A DNA stretch of 64,000 bases from positions 4,898,001-4,962,000 of the forward strand of contig NZ_WFKL01000001.1 in assembly GCF_009208105.1 (NCBI RefSeq), given 5' to 3'. Source of the stretch: Rouxiella sp. S1S-2 (GTDB taxonomy: Bacteria; Pseudomonadota; Gammaproteobacteria; Enterobacterales; Enterobacteriaceae). Positions 45,689 through 57,900 of this stretch are shown in pieces (within the stretch, counting starts at the first letter, position 1; each line of letters starts with the position of its first letter). The translations under genes were made by a program, and so were the position numbers. The notes under the pieces are model-generated. The model saw nothing but the letters and a program-made list of their open reading frames with translations, was not told the DNA's origin and ran no database searches.

Positions 45689-48600
45689 ATGTTGTATGAT
45701 GCATCCCATGAGAAGGATAACTGTGGTTTTGGCCTGATCGCCCATATTGAAGGTGAACCTAGCCATAAGGTCGTCCGCACGGCCATTCACGGACTGGCAC
45801 GTATGCAACACCGTGGCGCAATTCTTTCTGACGGAAAGACTGGCGACGGTTGCGGCCTGTCATTGCAAAAACCGGATCGTTTCTTCCGGATGATCGCCGA
45901 AGAGCGCGGCTGGCGCCTGGCGAAAAACTATGCCGTGGGCATGATCTTCCTCAACAACGATGACGAGCGCGCTGCAGAAAGCCGCCGCATTATCGAAGAA
46001 GAAATTCTGAACGAAACGCTGTCGGTTGTCGGCTGGCGTGATGTGCCGACGAACCCAGACGTTCTCGGCTCGATTGCGCTCTCCTCCATGCCGCGCATCG
46101 AACAAATTTTTATCAACGCGCCTGCCGGTTGGCGTCCGCGTGATATGGAGCGCCGCCTGTATATGGCGCGCCGCCGCATTGAAAAACGCATTGGCGAGTG
46201 TGAAAACCCGGACAAAGAGTTTTACGTCTGTAGCTTCTCCAACGCGGTCAATATCTATAAAGGCCTGTGCATGCCGATAGACTTGCCGCGCTTTTATCTT
46301 GACCTGGCAGACCTGCGTCTGGAATCGGCCATTTGCCTGTTCCACCAGCGCTTTTCTACCAACACCGTGCCACGCTGGCCGCTGGCGCAGCCGTTCCGCT
46401 ATCTGGCGCACAACGGTGAAATCAACACCATCACCGGCAACCGCCAGTGGGCTCGCGCGCGTGCCTACAAATTTAAAACTCCGCTTATCCCAGATCTGCA
46501 GGATGCGTCGCCGTTTGTGAATGAAACCGGCTCGGACTCCAGCTCGCTGGACAACATGCTGGAGCTGTTCCTTGCCGGCGGTATGGACCTGCTGCGCGCC
46601 ATGCGTTTGCTGGTGCCACCGGCCTGGCAGCAGAACCCGGATATGGACCAGGACCTGCGCGCGTTCTTCGACTTCAACTCCATGCACATGGAGCCGTGGG
46701 ACGGCCCTGCGGGCATCGTGATGTCCGACGGTCGCTACGCTGCCTGTAACCTTGACCGTAACGGCTTGCGTCCTGCGCGCTACGTGATAACCAAAGATAA
46801 ACTGATCACCTGCGCCTCTGAAGTCGGTATTTGGGATTACCAGCCGGATGAAGTGGTTGAAAAAGGCCGCGTTGGCCCGGGCGAACTGATGGTTATCGAC
46901 ACCCGTAGCGGCAAGATCCACCACTCCTCCGAAACAGATAACGATCTGAAAGGTCGTCATCCTTATAGAGAATGGATGGAAAAGAACGTTCAGCGCCTGG
47001 TGCCGTTCGAAGACCTGCCTGATGATCAGGTTGGCAAGCGCGAGCTGGATGATTCATTGCTGGAAACTTACCAGAAACAGTTCGGCTACAGCAGCGAAGA
47101 GCTGGATTCAATCCTGCGCGTGCTGGGTGAGAACGGTCAGGAAGCCGTCGGTTCGATGGGCGATGATACGCCGTTCGCCGTGCTGTCCAGCCGTCCACGC
47201 GTAATTTATGACTACTTCCGCCAGCAGTTTGCGCAGGTTACTAACCCGCCAATTGATCCGCTGCGTGAAGCACACGTCATGTCACTGGCGACCAGCATTG
47301 GCCGCGAAATGAACGTGTTCTGCGAGGCAGAAGGTCAGGCACACCGTCTGAGCTTTAAATCGCCGACCTTGCTTTACTCCGACTTTACTCAGTTGACCAC
47401 GCTCGACAGCAAGTACTATCGCGCCGAAACACTGGACCTGACTTACGATCCAACCGAAATGGATATGGAGCAGTTTGTTCAGAAATTGTGTGATGAAGGC
47501 GAGCGTAAAGTGCGAGAAGGTGCCGTGTTGCTGGTGCTGTCAGACCGTAATATTGCGCCAAATCGCCTGCCGCTGCCTGCGCCTATGGCCGTGGGTGCGC
47601 TGCAATACCGCTTGGTCGAGAAGAGCCTGCGCTGTGACGCCAACATCATTGTTGAAACTGCCAGCGCACGCGATCCGCACCACTTTGCCGTGCTCCTCGG
47701 CTTCGGTGCGACCGCCGTTTATCCTTACCTGGCCTACGAAACACTGGCCAAAATGGTCGACGCCAACGTCATCGATAAAAATTACCGCGAAGTGATGCTG
47801 AACTACCGCAACGGCATCAACAAAGGCCTTTACAAGATCATGTCCAAAATGGGCATCTCGACTATTGCCTCTTACCGCTGTGCGCGTCTGTTTGAAGCCG
47901 TAGGTCTGCATAAAGATCTGAGCAACGTCTGCTTCCCTGGCGTGGTCAGCCGCATCGGCGGCGCGAGCTACAGCGACTTCCAGATGGACCTGCAAAACCT
48001 GTCTAAACGCGCCTGGCTGAAACGCAAGACGCTGGACAACGGCGGTCTGCTGAAATACATGCACGACGGTGAATATCACGCTTACAACCCTGATGTGGTC
48101 CAAACGCTGCAGACAGCGGTTAACAGCGGTGATTACGACGATTATAAAAAGTACGCCAAGCTGGTAAACGAGCGTCCGGCGTCCATGCTGCGCGATATGC
48201 TGAAAATCACCCCTAAAGGTGAGCCGATCCCCGTTGATCAGGTTGAGCCGGCCGAAGGCCTGTATACCCGTTTCGACTCGGCGGCGATGTCTATTGGCGC
48301 ACTGAGTCCGGAAGCACACGAATCCTTGGCTGAAGCGATGAACAGCATCGGCGGGCGTTCCAACTCCGGTGAAGGCGGTGAAGATCCTGCGCGCTACGGC
48401 ACCAATAAAGTGTCACGGATCAAGCAGGTTGCTTCGGGTCGCTTTGGTGTCACCCCGGCTTACCTGGTTAACGCCGACGTGATTCAGATAAAAGTGGCCC
48501 AGGGTGCTAAACCGGGCGAAGGCGGCCAGTTGCCGGGTGATAAAGTCACTCCATACATCGCCAAGCTGCGCTATTCAGTGCCGGGCGTGACGCTGATTTC

Positions 48601-50161
48601 ACCTCCGCCGCACCACGACATCTACTCAATCGAAGACTTGGCGCAGCTGATTTTCGACTTGAAACAGGTGAACCCGAAGGCGATGATTTCCGTCAAGCTG
48701 GTTTCCGAACCGGGCGTTGGCACTATCGCCACCGGCGTGGCAAAGGCCTATGCCGATCTTATTACCATTTCCGGCTACGACGGCGGCACCGGCGCAAGCC
48801 CACTGTCTTCGGTGAAATATGCCGGTAGCCCGTGGGAACTGGGTCTGGTTGAAACCCAGCAGGCGCTGGTGGCTAACGGCCTGCGCCACAAGATTCGCCT
48901 GCAGGTTGATGGCGGCCTGAAAACCGGTGTAGACATTGTTAAAGCCGCGATTTTGGGTGCAGAAAGCTTCGGCTTTGGTACCGGCCCGATGGTCGCGCTG
49001 GGTTGTAAATACCTGCGTATTTGTCATCTGAACAACTGCGCAACCGGTGTAGCAACTCAGGACGAAAAACTGCGTCGCAACCACTACCACGGCCTGCCTG
49101 AGCGCGTGACAAACTACTTCAAGTTTATCACTCAGGAAACCCGCGAAATCATGGCCGAGCTGGGCGTCAGCCAGTTGGTTGACCTGATCGGTCGTACCGA
49201 TCTGCTGGTTGAGCTTGACGGTTTCACGGCAAAACAGAACAAACTGGACCTGTCTCCTCTGCTGGTCACGGCAACGCCACATCCGGGCAAAGCCGTTTAC
49301 TGCACGGAGAGCAATCCGTCGTTCGATAAAGGTCAGTTGAACAAAGACATTCTCGAGCAGGCTGCGCCGCACATCGAAGCCAGACAAAGTAAGGCGTTCT
49401 ATTTCGACATTCGCAACACCGACCGTTCAGTAGGTGCGCTGCTGTCAGGTGCCATTGCCGAGAAACACGGTGACCAAGGGATGTCGGCCGATCCGGTCCG
49501 CATCAACTTTAACGGCACCGCGGGTCAAAGCTTTGGCGTGTGGAATGCGGGCGGCGTTGATTTAATGCTGACCGGCGACGCCAACGACTACGTGGGCAAA
49601 GGCATGGCCGGCGGACGCATCGCGATCCGTCCTCCAATTGGTTCGGCCTTCCGCAGCCACGAAGCCAGCATTGTCGGCAATACCTGCTTGTACGGCGCAA
49701 CCGGCGGCAAGATGTTTGCAGCAGGCCGCGCGGGTGAGCGTTTTGCAGTTCGTAACTCCGGTGCAATCACCGTGGTTGAAGGGATTGGCGATAACGGCTG
49801 TGAATACATGACCGGCGGCATTGTCTGCGTGCTGGGCCGTACCGGCGTTAACTTCGGTGCAGGTATGACCGGTGGTTTTGCTTATGTTCTCGACGAAGAC
49901 GGCGAGTTCCGCAAGCGCGTCAACCCTGAGCTGGTCGAAGTGCTCGAGGTTGAAGATTTGGCAATCCATGAAGAGCATCTGCGCGGTTTAATCACCGAGC
50001 ACGTACAGTTGACCGCGTCGACCCGTGGTGAAGAGATTTTGGCGAACTGGCCTGAATGGGCGCCTAAATTTGCCCTGGTAAAACCAAAGTCCAGTGATGT
50101 TAAAGCATTGTTGGGTCACCGTAGTCGTTCCGCAGCCGAGCTGCGGGTACAAGCGCAGTAA
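45689..50161 (+). CDS. gltB: Glutamate synthase (NADPH) large subunit
   Basis: This 1,490-residue large chain makes two glutamates from glutamine and 2-oxoglutarate. The start at 45689 (GGGGAGG 8 bp upstream) gives MLYDASHEKDN before Cys12, the N-terminal nucleophile of the glutaminase domain exposed by propeptide removal. Next come the central domain, the FMN-binding synthase domain with a 3Fe-4S cluster (CKYLRICHLNNC), and the GXGXG beta-helix (SFGVWNAGG..., AGRAGERFAVRNSG). It is followed by gltD after 9 bp. E. coli's gltF is not found downstream. Confidence 0.98.
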   Translation: MLYDASHEKDNCGFGLIAHIEGEPSHKVVRTAIHGLARMQHRGAILSDGKTGDGCGLSLQKPDRFFRMIAEERGWRLAKNYAVGMIFLNNDDERAAESRRIIEEEILNETLSVVGWRDVPTNPDVLGSIALSSMPRIEQIFINAPAGWRPRDMERRLYMARRRIEKRIGECENPDKEFYVCSFSNAVNIYKGLCMPIDLPRFYLDLADLRLESAICLFHQRFSTNTVPRWPLAQPFRYLAHNGEINTITGNRQWARARAYKFKTPLIPDLQDASPFVNETGSDSSSLDNMLELFLAGGMDLLRAMRLLVPPAWQQNPDMDQDLRAFFDFNSMHMEPWDGPAGIVMSDGRYAACNLDRNGLRPARYVITKDKLITCASEVGIWDYQPDEVVEKGRVGPGELMVIDTRSGKIHHSSETDNDLKGRHPYREWMEKNVQRLVPFEDLPDDQVGKRELDDSLLETYQKQFGYSSEELDSILRVLGENGQEAVGSMGDDTPFAVLSSRPRVIYDYFRQQFAQVTNPPIDPLREAHVMSLATSIGREMNVFCEAEGQAHRLSFKSPTLLYSDFTQLTTLDSKYYRAETLDLTYDPTEMDMEQFVQKLCDEGERKVREGAVLLVLSDRNIAPNRLPLPAPMAVGALQYRLVEKSLRCDANIIVETASARDPHHFAVLLGFGATAVYPYLAYETLAKMVDANVIDKNYREVMLNYRNGINKGLYKIMSKMGISTIASYRCARLFEAVGLHKDLSNVCFPGVVSRIGGASYSDFQMDLQNLSKRAWLKRKTLDNGGLLKYMHDGEYHAYNPDVVQTLQTAVNSGDYDDYKKYAKLVNERPASMLRDMLKITPKGEPIPVDQVEPAEGLYTRFDSAAMSIGALSPEAHESLAEAMNSIGGRSNSGEGGEDPARYGTNKVSRIKQVASGRFGVTPAYLVNADVIQIKVAQGAKPGEGGQLPGDKVTPYIAKLRYSVPGVTLISPPPHHDIYSIEDLAQLIFDLKQVNPKAMISVKLVSEPGVGTIATGVAKAYADLITISGYDGGTGASPLSSVKYAGSPWELGLVETQQALVANGLRHKIRLQVDGGLKTGVDIVKAAILGAESFGFGTGPMVALGCKYLRICHLNNCATGVATQDEKLRRNHYHGLPERVTNYFKFITQETREIMAELGVSQLVDLIGRTDLLVELDGFTAKQNKLDLSPLLVTATPHPGKAVYCTESNPSFDKGQLNKDILEQAAPHIEARQSKAFYFDIRNTDRSVGALLSGAIAEKHGDQGMSADPVRINFNGTAGQSFGVWNAGGVDLMLTGDANDYVGKGMAGGRIAIRPPIGSAFRSHEASIVGNTCLYGATGGKMFAAGRAGERFAVRNSGAITVVEGIGDNGCEYMTGGIVCVLGRTGVNFGAGMTGGFAYVLDEDGEFRKRVNPELVEVLEVEDLAIHEEHLRGLITEHVQLTASTRGEEILANWPEWAPKFALVKPKSSDVKALLGHRSRSAAELRVQAQ

Positions 50162-51589
<1,428 letters not shown>

Positions 51590-51929
51590 GATTTCACGGG
51601 TAACTTATTTACGGCGGTTTTTGTGATCAAACACCGCCGTTTACTCACTTCCGCTATTAAAATTCCTTTCATAGACTCCTTGGGTAATCCAGTGGCTGGC
51701 CTCTTACATTATTCACGTAGTAAAAAACCAGCAGATTATCCGCTTAATAAAACCTCATAGAATTCAGCCGCATAAAATTACAAGCCCGTTATTGCACAAA
51801 AAACAACCATTTATTTACACAAGCTTACGTGAAAAACCGCTAGTTTTATTTCGTTTTCGACAATACAACTTTCGCTTTACAGATACATTGCCGATTAATT
51901 ATCCAATAAACTTATATCAGGAATTAATT
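51590..51929 (+). other. AT-rich upstream region of the giant gene
   Basis: Apart from the gltD terminator nothing is recognised in these 340 bp. The frame of the giant gene is open back to 51792, but a ribosome site (CAGGAATT) only appears just before the GTG at 51930. A promoter for the giant gene is expected here but no hexamer pair stands out. Confidence 0.4.
51611..51643 (+). terminator. Probable terminator after gltD
   Basis: ACGGCGG pairs with CCGCCGT, extended by a mostly paired TTTTTG/CAAACA stretch and a TGAT loop; only a short T run follows. Confidence 0.6.
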
Positions 51930-54900
51930 GTGAGCATTGAATCGAAAACGACTTTTCACACCGCACCGACCGAGTCTCTGACAATAGACCAGACTTCATC
52001 CACAAACACCGTCAAGGCTGTGGGCGCTAAAGACAGAGAATATCCCACCATTCCAGCCCAAGCGCTGAATAAACTGGCTAATGCCGTTAATGCTTCACAT
52101 GATGTCGGTCATGACTGGACAAATGATGCTTTCATCGGTGCTCAGGCTGAACGCTGTTTCAACCTAAGCCCGCAGCTCGGGGAATATATTAACGACAAGA
52201 CCGGTTTGCAGCTAACAGCATCCCGAAATAATACGCTAACCAGCCTTGTCGCCATGACGGGAAAAGCAGATTTTACAGAGTTTGAAAGTACCACTCTATT
52301 AAAGGAACTTACTGCATGTTTAATGGATGGGCTTGATAAAATAGGCGTTGACGAACCTTTCGCCGTGGGTGAAGAAGACACAATTAACACGCTAGAAAAA
52401 AAGTTTAACGAAACGATCACTGGGTGCAGAGCCGATATTAATAATGCTGCGGTTAAAACTCAATCAGATCTTGAAGTCAGCATTGACGATATCGAAATGC
52501 TTGAGGAATTCCGTAAGTTAAAAGGCAGGAACGATGAGCATCTGGTAGTAGACAGAGAAATATTGAAGGTATGTAAAGAAGAATTGTTTGGATTAGCCGA
52601 AAAAGAAGGGGTGACTCAAAAAGCTGCCTTTTTAGTAATGACCCTATGTGAAAACGTGGTGGAAATGGAGTTGCCAAAAGGCAGTTATTATAAAATGGCG
52701 ATAAATGAGGCCATTGACAGGTTATCAGGGTTAGCTGACGCCCTAGTGTATGTAGATAGCGTATTAGCGGAATCAGATGATTTTTTCAACAAAGGGCAAG
52801 ATAGCGAAAATAGCAGTTTATCCGACAATTTAAGGACTGCAGAAGAGGGGCTTAAAAGTGCCCTTACAAAAATAAAAGATACACCAAAAGCATTAAACAA
52901 CGTTTCTGACCATAAATGGAAGCAAGACTTCCAATTTAAAACTTGCGGAAATAATTATAATCTTGAATACAGACTTAAGCCCGTTAAAGAAGTCCTTGAG
53001 GAGAAAATAAAACGCCTTGCGACAGACCTTTCCGGGGAGAAAGCAAGACTGGGTAAGCATGCCCTAGCACTCTCCACATTGGAAAACAATACAAAAAGCC
53101 CACAGATTAAAAGCGCAGCGACTGCCTTGGCTAACGTCGTGAAACTTGCACAACAAGCGGTGGCAACCCTATTCTCCAATCCCGAACAGATAGCGTGTCT
53201 CAAGGCAACTATTTCAGCGCTGAATGAGCTTTGTAATAAACTATCAGAGGTTGATGTGGCCTATCAACTAAGACACAGTGGTGAGTCAGGGCAAGACGCT
53301 AACGTCAAGGCGGATCAATTACAGAGGTTAAGTGATAAACTTTACAAAACTGCGTCCCAATTAAAGGGCGCAGTTCAACCTATGAATATATACAGTGATC
53401 CCAAACCCAAGGAAGTCCTCAGCGCTGATGTCCGAGTTCTCAGTGACCTTCATCAAGCCACCAATAAGGCGTTGGATAAACTGGGTACGGTTCACGACCG
53501 GCTGATTGACATAAAACGTAATTACCGGACGCAAAAAACCCAGGTGGAAATAGCCGGTAAGAAACTCTCTGCAGTTTCAAAATTCACTGTCGGTACCGCA
53601 AAATCCGCATTTAAAGCAATAGTACATCCTTCGCGCCAAGGCGTTAGAGCAATTGAAGCCGGTAGCAGGCATCTTTTAGATCAAATCAAGGCAAAACTGC
53701 CGCATCAGAACACTCGTGAAACACAGATGTTCAACGCCCTATTGAGAGCTTCTACCCTCGAACCGCTTAATGCCATGCAAAAATTCTGTAATCAGGCAGA
53801 GGGTATGATGTCATCCGCCGCCGATGTTGCAAAAACCAATGGGAAAATCGCGCGAGACCCGAAAGAAGGGGCACTTTCACGCGCTAAAAAACAAGATATC
53901 ACCAATACAACGGCTACAGAACGACTGTCAAAAAAGCGGGCAGACCTGAAACAGCCGCAAAAGGAGCTGAGTGCTGCGCTACTTAACTTAAAAAACGCAG
54001 TTAAACATGCCAAAGAAGATCTGGCATTAATGGAAAAAAGGTTTCCAAAGCGTTTTGATAAAATACAAGCATTCAAAACACGTCTTGAAAAGGCGGAAGC
54101 CACCTTCCAGAAAATTGAAGATAAGTTTAATGTAAATGTGAAACCCCTTAAGGCTGAACAAAACTCATTCATTCCCCCTAGTTTCAGGGGAACGTTTGAG
54201 AGAATGCGATCGGCCATGGTGAGGGCAGAAACTTTTACCACATCTGCCGTTAAATGCTGGCGAGAAATGCCGGAAGCCGCGCAGGAATCCTTACATGCAG
54301 CAGGAAAGGCGTTGGATCACTCAACGGGCCCCCTTATCACTCAGGCTGCTAATATACTTAAAAATGACAATCCGAGCCCTCATGATGTTCAAAGTGCTCT
54401 CGAAGAGGTGATAGAAAGCCTCAAAACGTCCGATAGACTTAGCCCTGCTTTAAACGGGGTGGCAGGTTTTAAAGAAATGACAGAGGCCCTCGATAAAACC
54501 CGCAATGAATTAAAAGATATAAAATCTCTCATTCCCACCTGGATATCTGCACTCGACGCAGCCCCATTGGCTAACCCGACTCATGCGTTATCATCTTCGG
54601 AAATAGGTGCAGTAACAACGGCCATGAATGACCAGCTGCGCAATGCGCAGAACACCCAAAGAGACCTCGAACTCAGCGTCGCGCGCACCACTAACCGACG
54701 ACAGGACATTTTTTCCGTTAACTCACGAATAATCAAACACATTGCCAGTACTTTTGCCGCGCAAACTACGGCTATTGCCGGTGAATGCTCGCCGGAACAG
54801 CGGGAAATTCATGATCAGCATATAGGGATGTCGATAAAGGAATGTTCGGAATACTTCCGCAAGCCCGGTGATGCAAATGGAGAAGCTTTCTCATTAAGAC

Positions 54901-57900
54901 TTGCAAAAGAGTACGAGCAAGCCCTGAACGGGACTCTGACCATGCCCAAGTCCCTCAATGAGGTTATGAAAGCTCATCAGTCTTTCGAAGAATATTTGGT
55001 GAAATCAGGCTCTAAAAACTTGCAATCCTCCGCCATATACATGATTGCAAGCAATGCAATAAACGAGGTACTGCTTGAAGTAATTCCTCCTTTCTCGACC
55101 GCGAGGGGAGTTAGAAACTTAGTCAAGACGTTGTTAACACCATTAACCATCGCAATGGCAATCGGAGATATGAATCATTCCGTGATGCCCGGGTATGCCC
55201 TCCCGGCGGGAGCAAAAACTGAGATGGCTAAGGAGAAGATTAAAATAGCAGCTTTTAAATTTGTGCGCGCATTTACCCCAGTTCTGTTAAAACTCGCGGT
55301 AGATGCCACGTTAACAGGGGTCGAGGTCAACCGCGACGGTCTGAAAGCGGTGTTGAGCAAAAATGCTAAAAGTTTGCCAGAAGATCTCCTGTTCGCTGGT
55401 GTATCCGAGAGTCTTTCCTACGGGGCCAATTCGGTTGCCAAGCTCAGTGCCATTACGCCACGCTCGGTTTTAGACAAGATAATGGAAAGTTTACCTGACT
55501 CGCACCTATCTACACTTAGTGCAAAGAATTTATACGCCTGTCTTTCTACTATTGCGGACCTTTTGACTGACAAGCCAGTTTCGTCACCAACAGAAGAAAC
55601 TCAGTCAAATCCAGCAGTCAAAACTCCGCCTCAAAAACAGGACTCTACAGTGGCTGGTGCCAACGCTGCTGGCAATAAGGCACCCTTGACTGACAAGCCA
55701 GTTTCATCACCAACAGAAAAAACCCAGTCAAAACCAGCTGTAAAAACTCCGCCAAAGGAAACAGCGGCTCCCTACTTTTTTGACGATGAGGGTTACCAAG
55801 GTGATGCGCCGGTTGATGAATCCGCTCCGGTGAGCAAACAAAATGCACCAGGACTAGAGCCAGAACCACAACTAGCCCCCTCTTCTAAGCCAGATGAAGT
55901 TTCGAATGTAAGAAATAGCTCACCGACCTACGAAGCTATGAGAGAGGCGCTAGCAGAGACTCTTAGAAAGAATCGGCTAGGAGAGTTTGCAGTACTTAAT
56001 AATGTCGATGGATGGTTAAAAAAACATATAAAGACACAGCTCTCAGAAAAGGGCTTTACGGGACCTATCCACTGGGATGCAAAGGTAAACGTTTATCGAC
56101 CAGCACAGCAGGATCTACGTGGAAAGCCAGTCCCAAGGGTTCTATTAGGAAATACCTCTCTTTATGAAGTTGCTCTTAAGTTACATGAGCGTAAATGGAC
56201 TGATACCAGCTACGAGTTCGAGTTTGAAGAACCGTTAAGACATCCGGATACTGACGGTATAAACCTACTCACAGAAATAACTCAAATAGATGCCCAGCCG
56301 GCTTATATGCAAGAGTTTGATAGAATCAGCCAAGATCCAGAATTTAGAGCGAATTATCGAAAATATAAAAGTTCACTGCTTCACCTAACGGTGGAGAACT
56401 ATTTCTCTAATAGCGCTGAACCGACTACATTCACCAAAGAGGAAGTACTTGAGAAAATAAAATCAGGCAATGTCGATAATTTGAGATTTTATGGCGAAAA
56501 TGTCAAAGATATGGTCCGCATAACAGGAGAAAACGGCAACGTTTTGTATATTTCATTAGCAACGGGTGAGGTATTTGAAGCAAAAAACAGCCTCCTTCCT
56601 CGTGGGATAAAATTCAGAAATGAGAAGGAAGGTCAAGCTTTCGTCAATCTTATCAAACGCGGCCTAAAAATTGAGCACCAGATAAATGTTAGAAATTTTG
56701 AGAGCACCCGTATTAACTTTCCTCGTACTACTCCCTATAATTTTTTTGAGAGTGATCATAAAGGTTTGGTCATTACAGAACCAAACGAAGAATCACTAAG
56801 AGCTCCATACCCATTACCGTTCAGTAAGTCTGTTGGGAAAACCTATCGTCTAGGCACGGAAATAATTGAACAATACAGACCCGAAAAAGATATTATTTCT
56901 GAACTAGCAGTTACAGATTTGGACTATGCACGTGCAGATGTAGATTTTTTGATCAAGTCCGATGGAGAAATTTTGCTCGACAAAGCCGTCAAAATTATTG
57001 GTACGGCCGGCACTATGATTGGCGTTTTCTTACTGCCGATAACAGGTGGCCTTAGCGCATTAGGGTCCGCCACGGCAGGCGTTGCCATAGCAAGTTCTTC
57101 AGCCGGGAGTGCTGCATTAACGTTTGCAACTGGGGTGCTTCCTAAGTTTGTACAGTCATACTATGCCGACAACCGCGTGGACAGTGAAAGCGCGATGCTA
57201 GATGCTTTTTCATCCATGGCCGGTGAGGCCGGCGGATATATTGGCGGCAAATATTTTGGTAAATTTGTTAAGACACTTCGCGGATTAAATGCAGACGATG
57301 CGATTCGAACTTTACAAAATTCAGAGTTTGGAAACTTTCTGGACGGCTACGCAAGGAGGAAGGGCATAGCCGTTAATGACTTGTCGGATGATAAGCTTTT
57401 AAAATTAAAGGATTTTTATAACGCCAACCGTGGTGGAAGCACGACTCCAATCGATCAGGAATCTTCTTCGAATTCACTTGACTCTACCTCGTCGACCCCC
57501 TCCACGAGAGAGACTGGTTCAAACGGTCAAACAACGCCTAAAGATATTGATATCCAGAGAAATAATTCGGATAACAGCTTAGCTTCTAATAGAACCTCCA
57601 AATCGTCATCTGAAGACTCAGGGCTGGGTTCAAATTCTAAAAGCACGACTGATTCAGTACAGAATAACTCCATAGAACGTATGGATATACCTAACTCTGG
57701 CCGGGTTCCTAAAAAACCCTATGACCTTGATGATATAAACTCTACAGTCCAAAATGATTTCGCTCAAAGAATGAACAACTTTGAGGCCCGTTATACTCTT
57801 CAGAACATTAAGTATGAGAATCAATTAGCCACTCGAACTTTGGCCAATGAATTAAGAATTAAGGGATATTCCGTTGAGGTGGGTAATGTAACCTACACAG

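Noticed and set aside
46893..47198. Minus-strand frames inside gltB, valS and pepA
   Set aside because: They are long only because GC-rich, highly biased codons leave the antisense frames open; none has a ribosome site or family signature.
51792..51929. 46-codon N-terminal extension of the giant protein
   Set aside because: No ribosome site before 51792, whereas AGGA lies seven bases before the GTG at 51930; the extension is AT-rich and resembles non-coding DNA.
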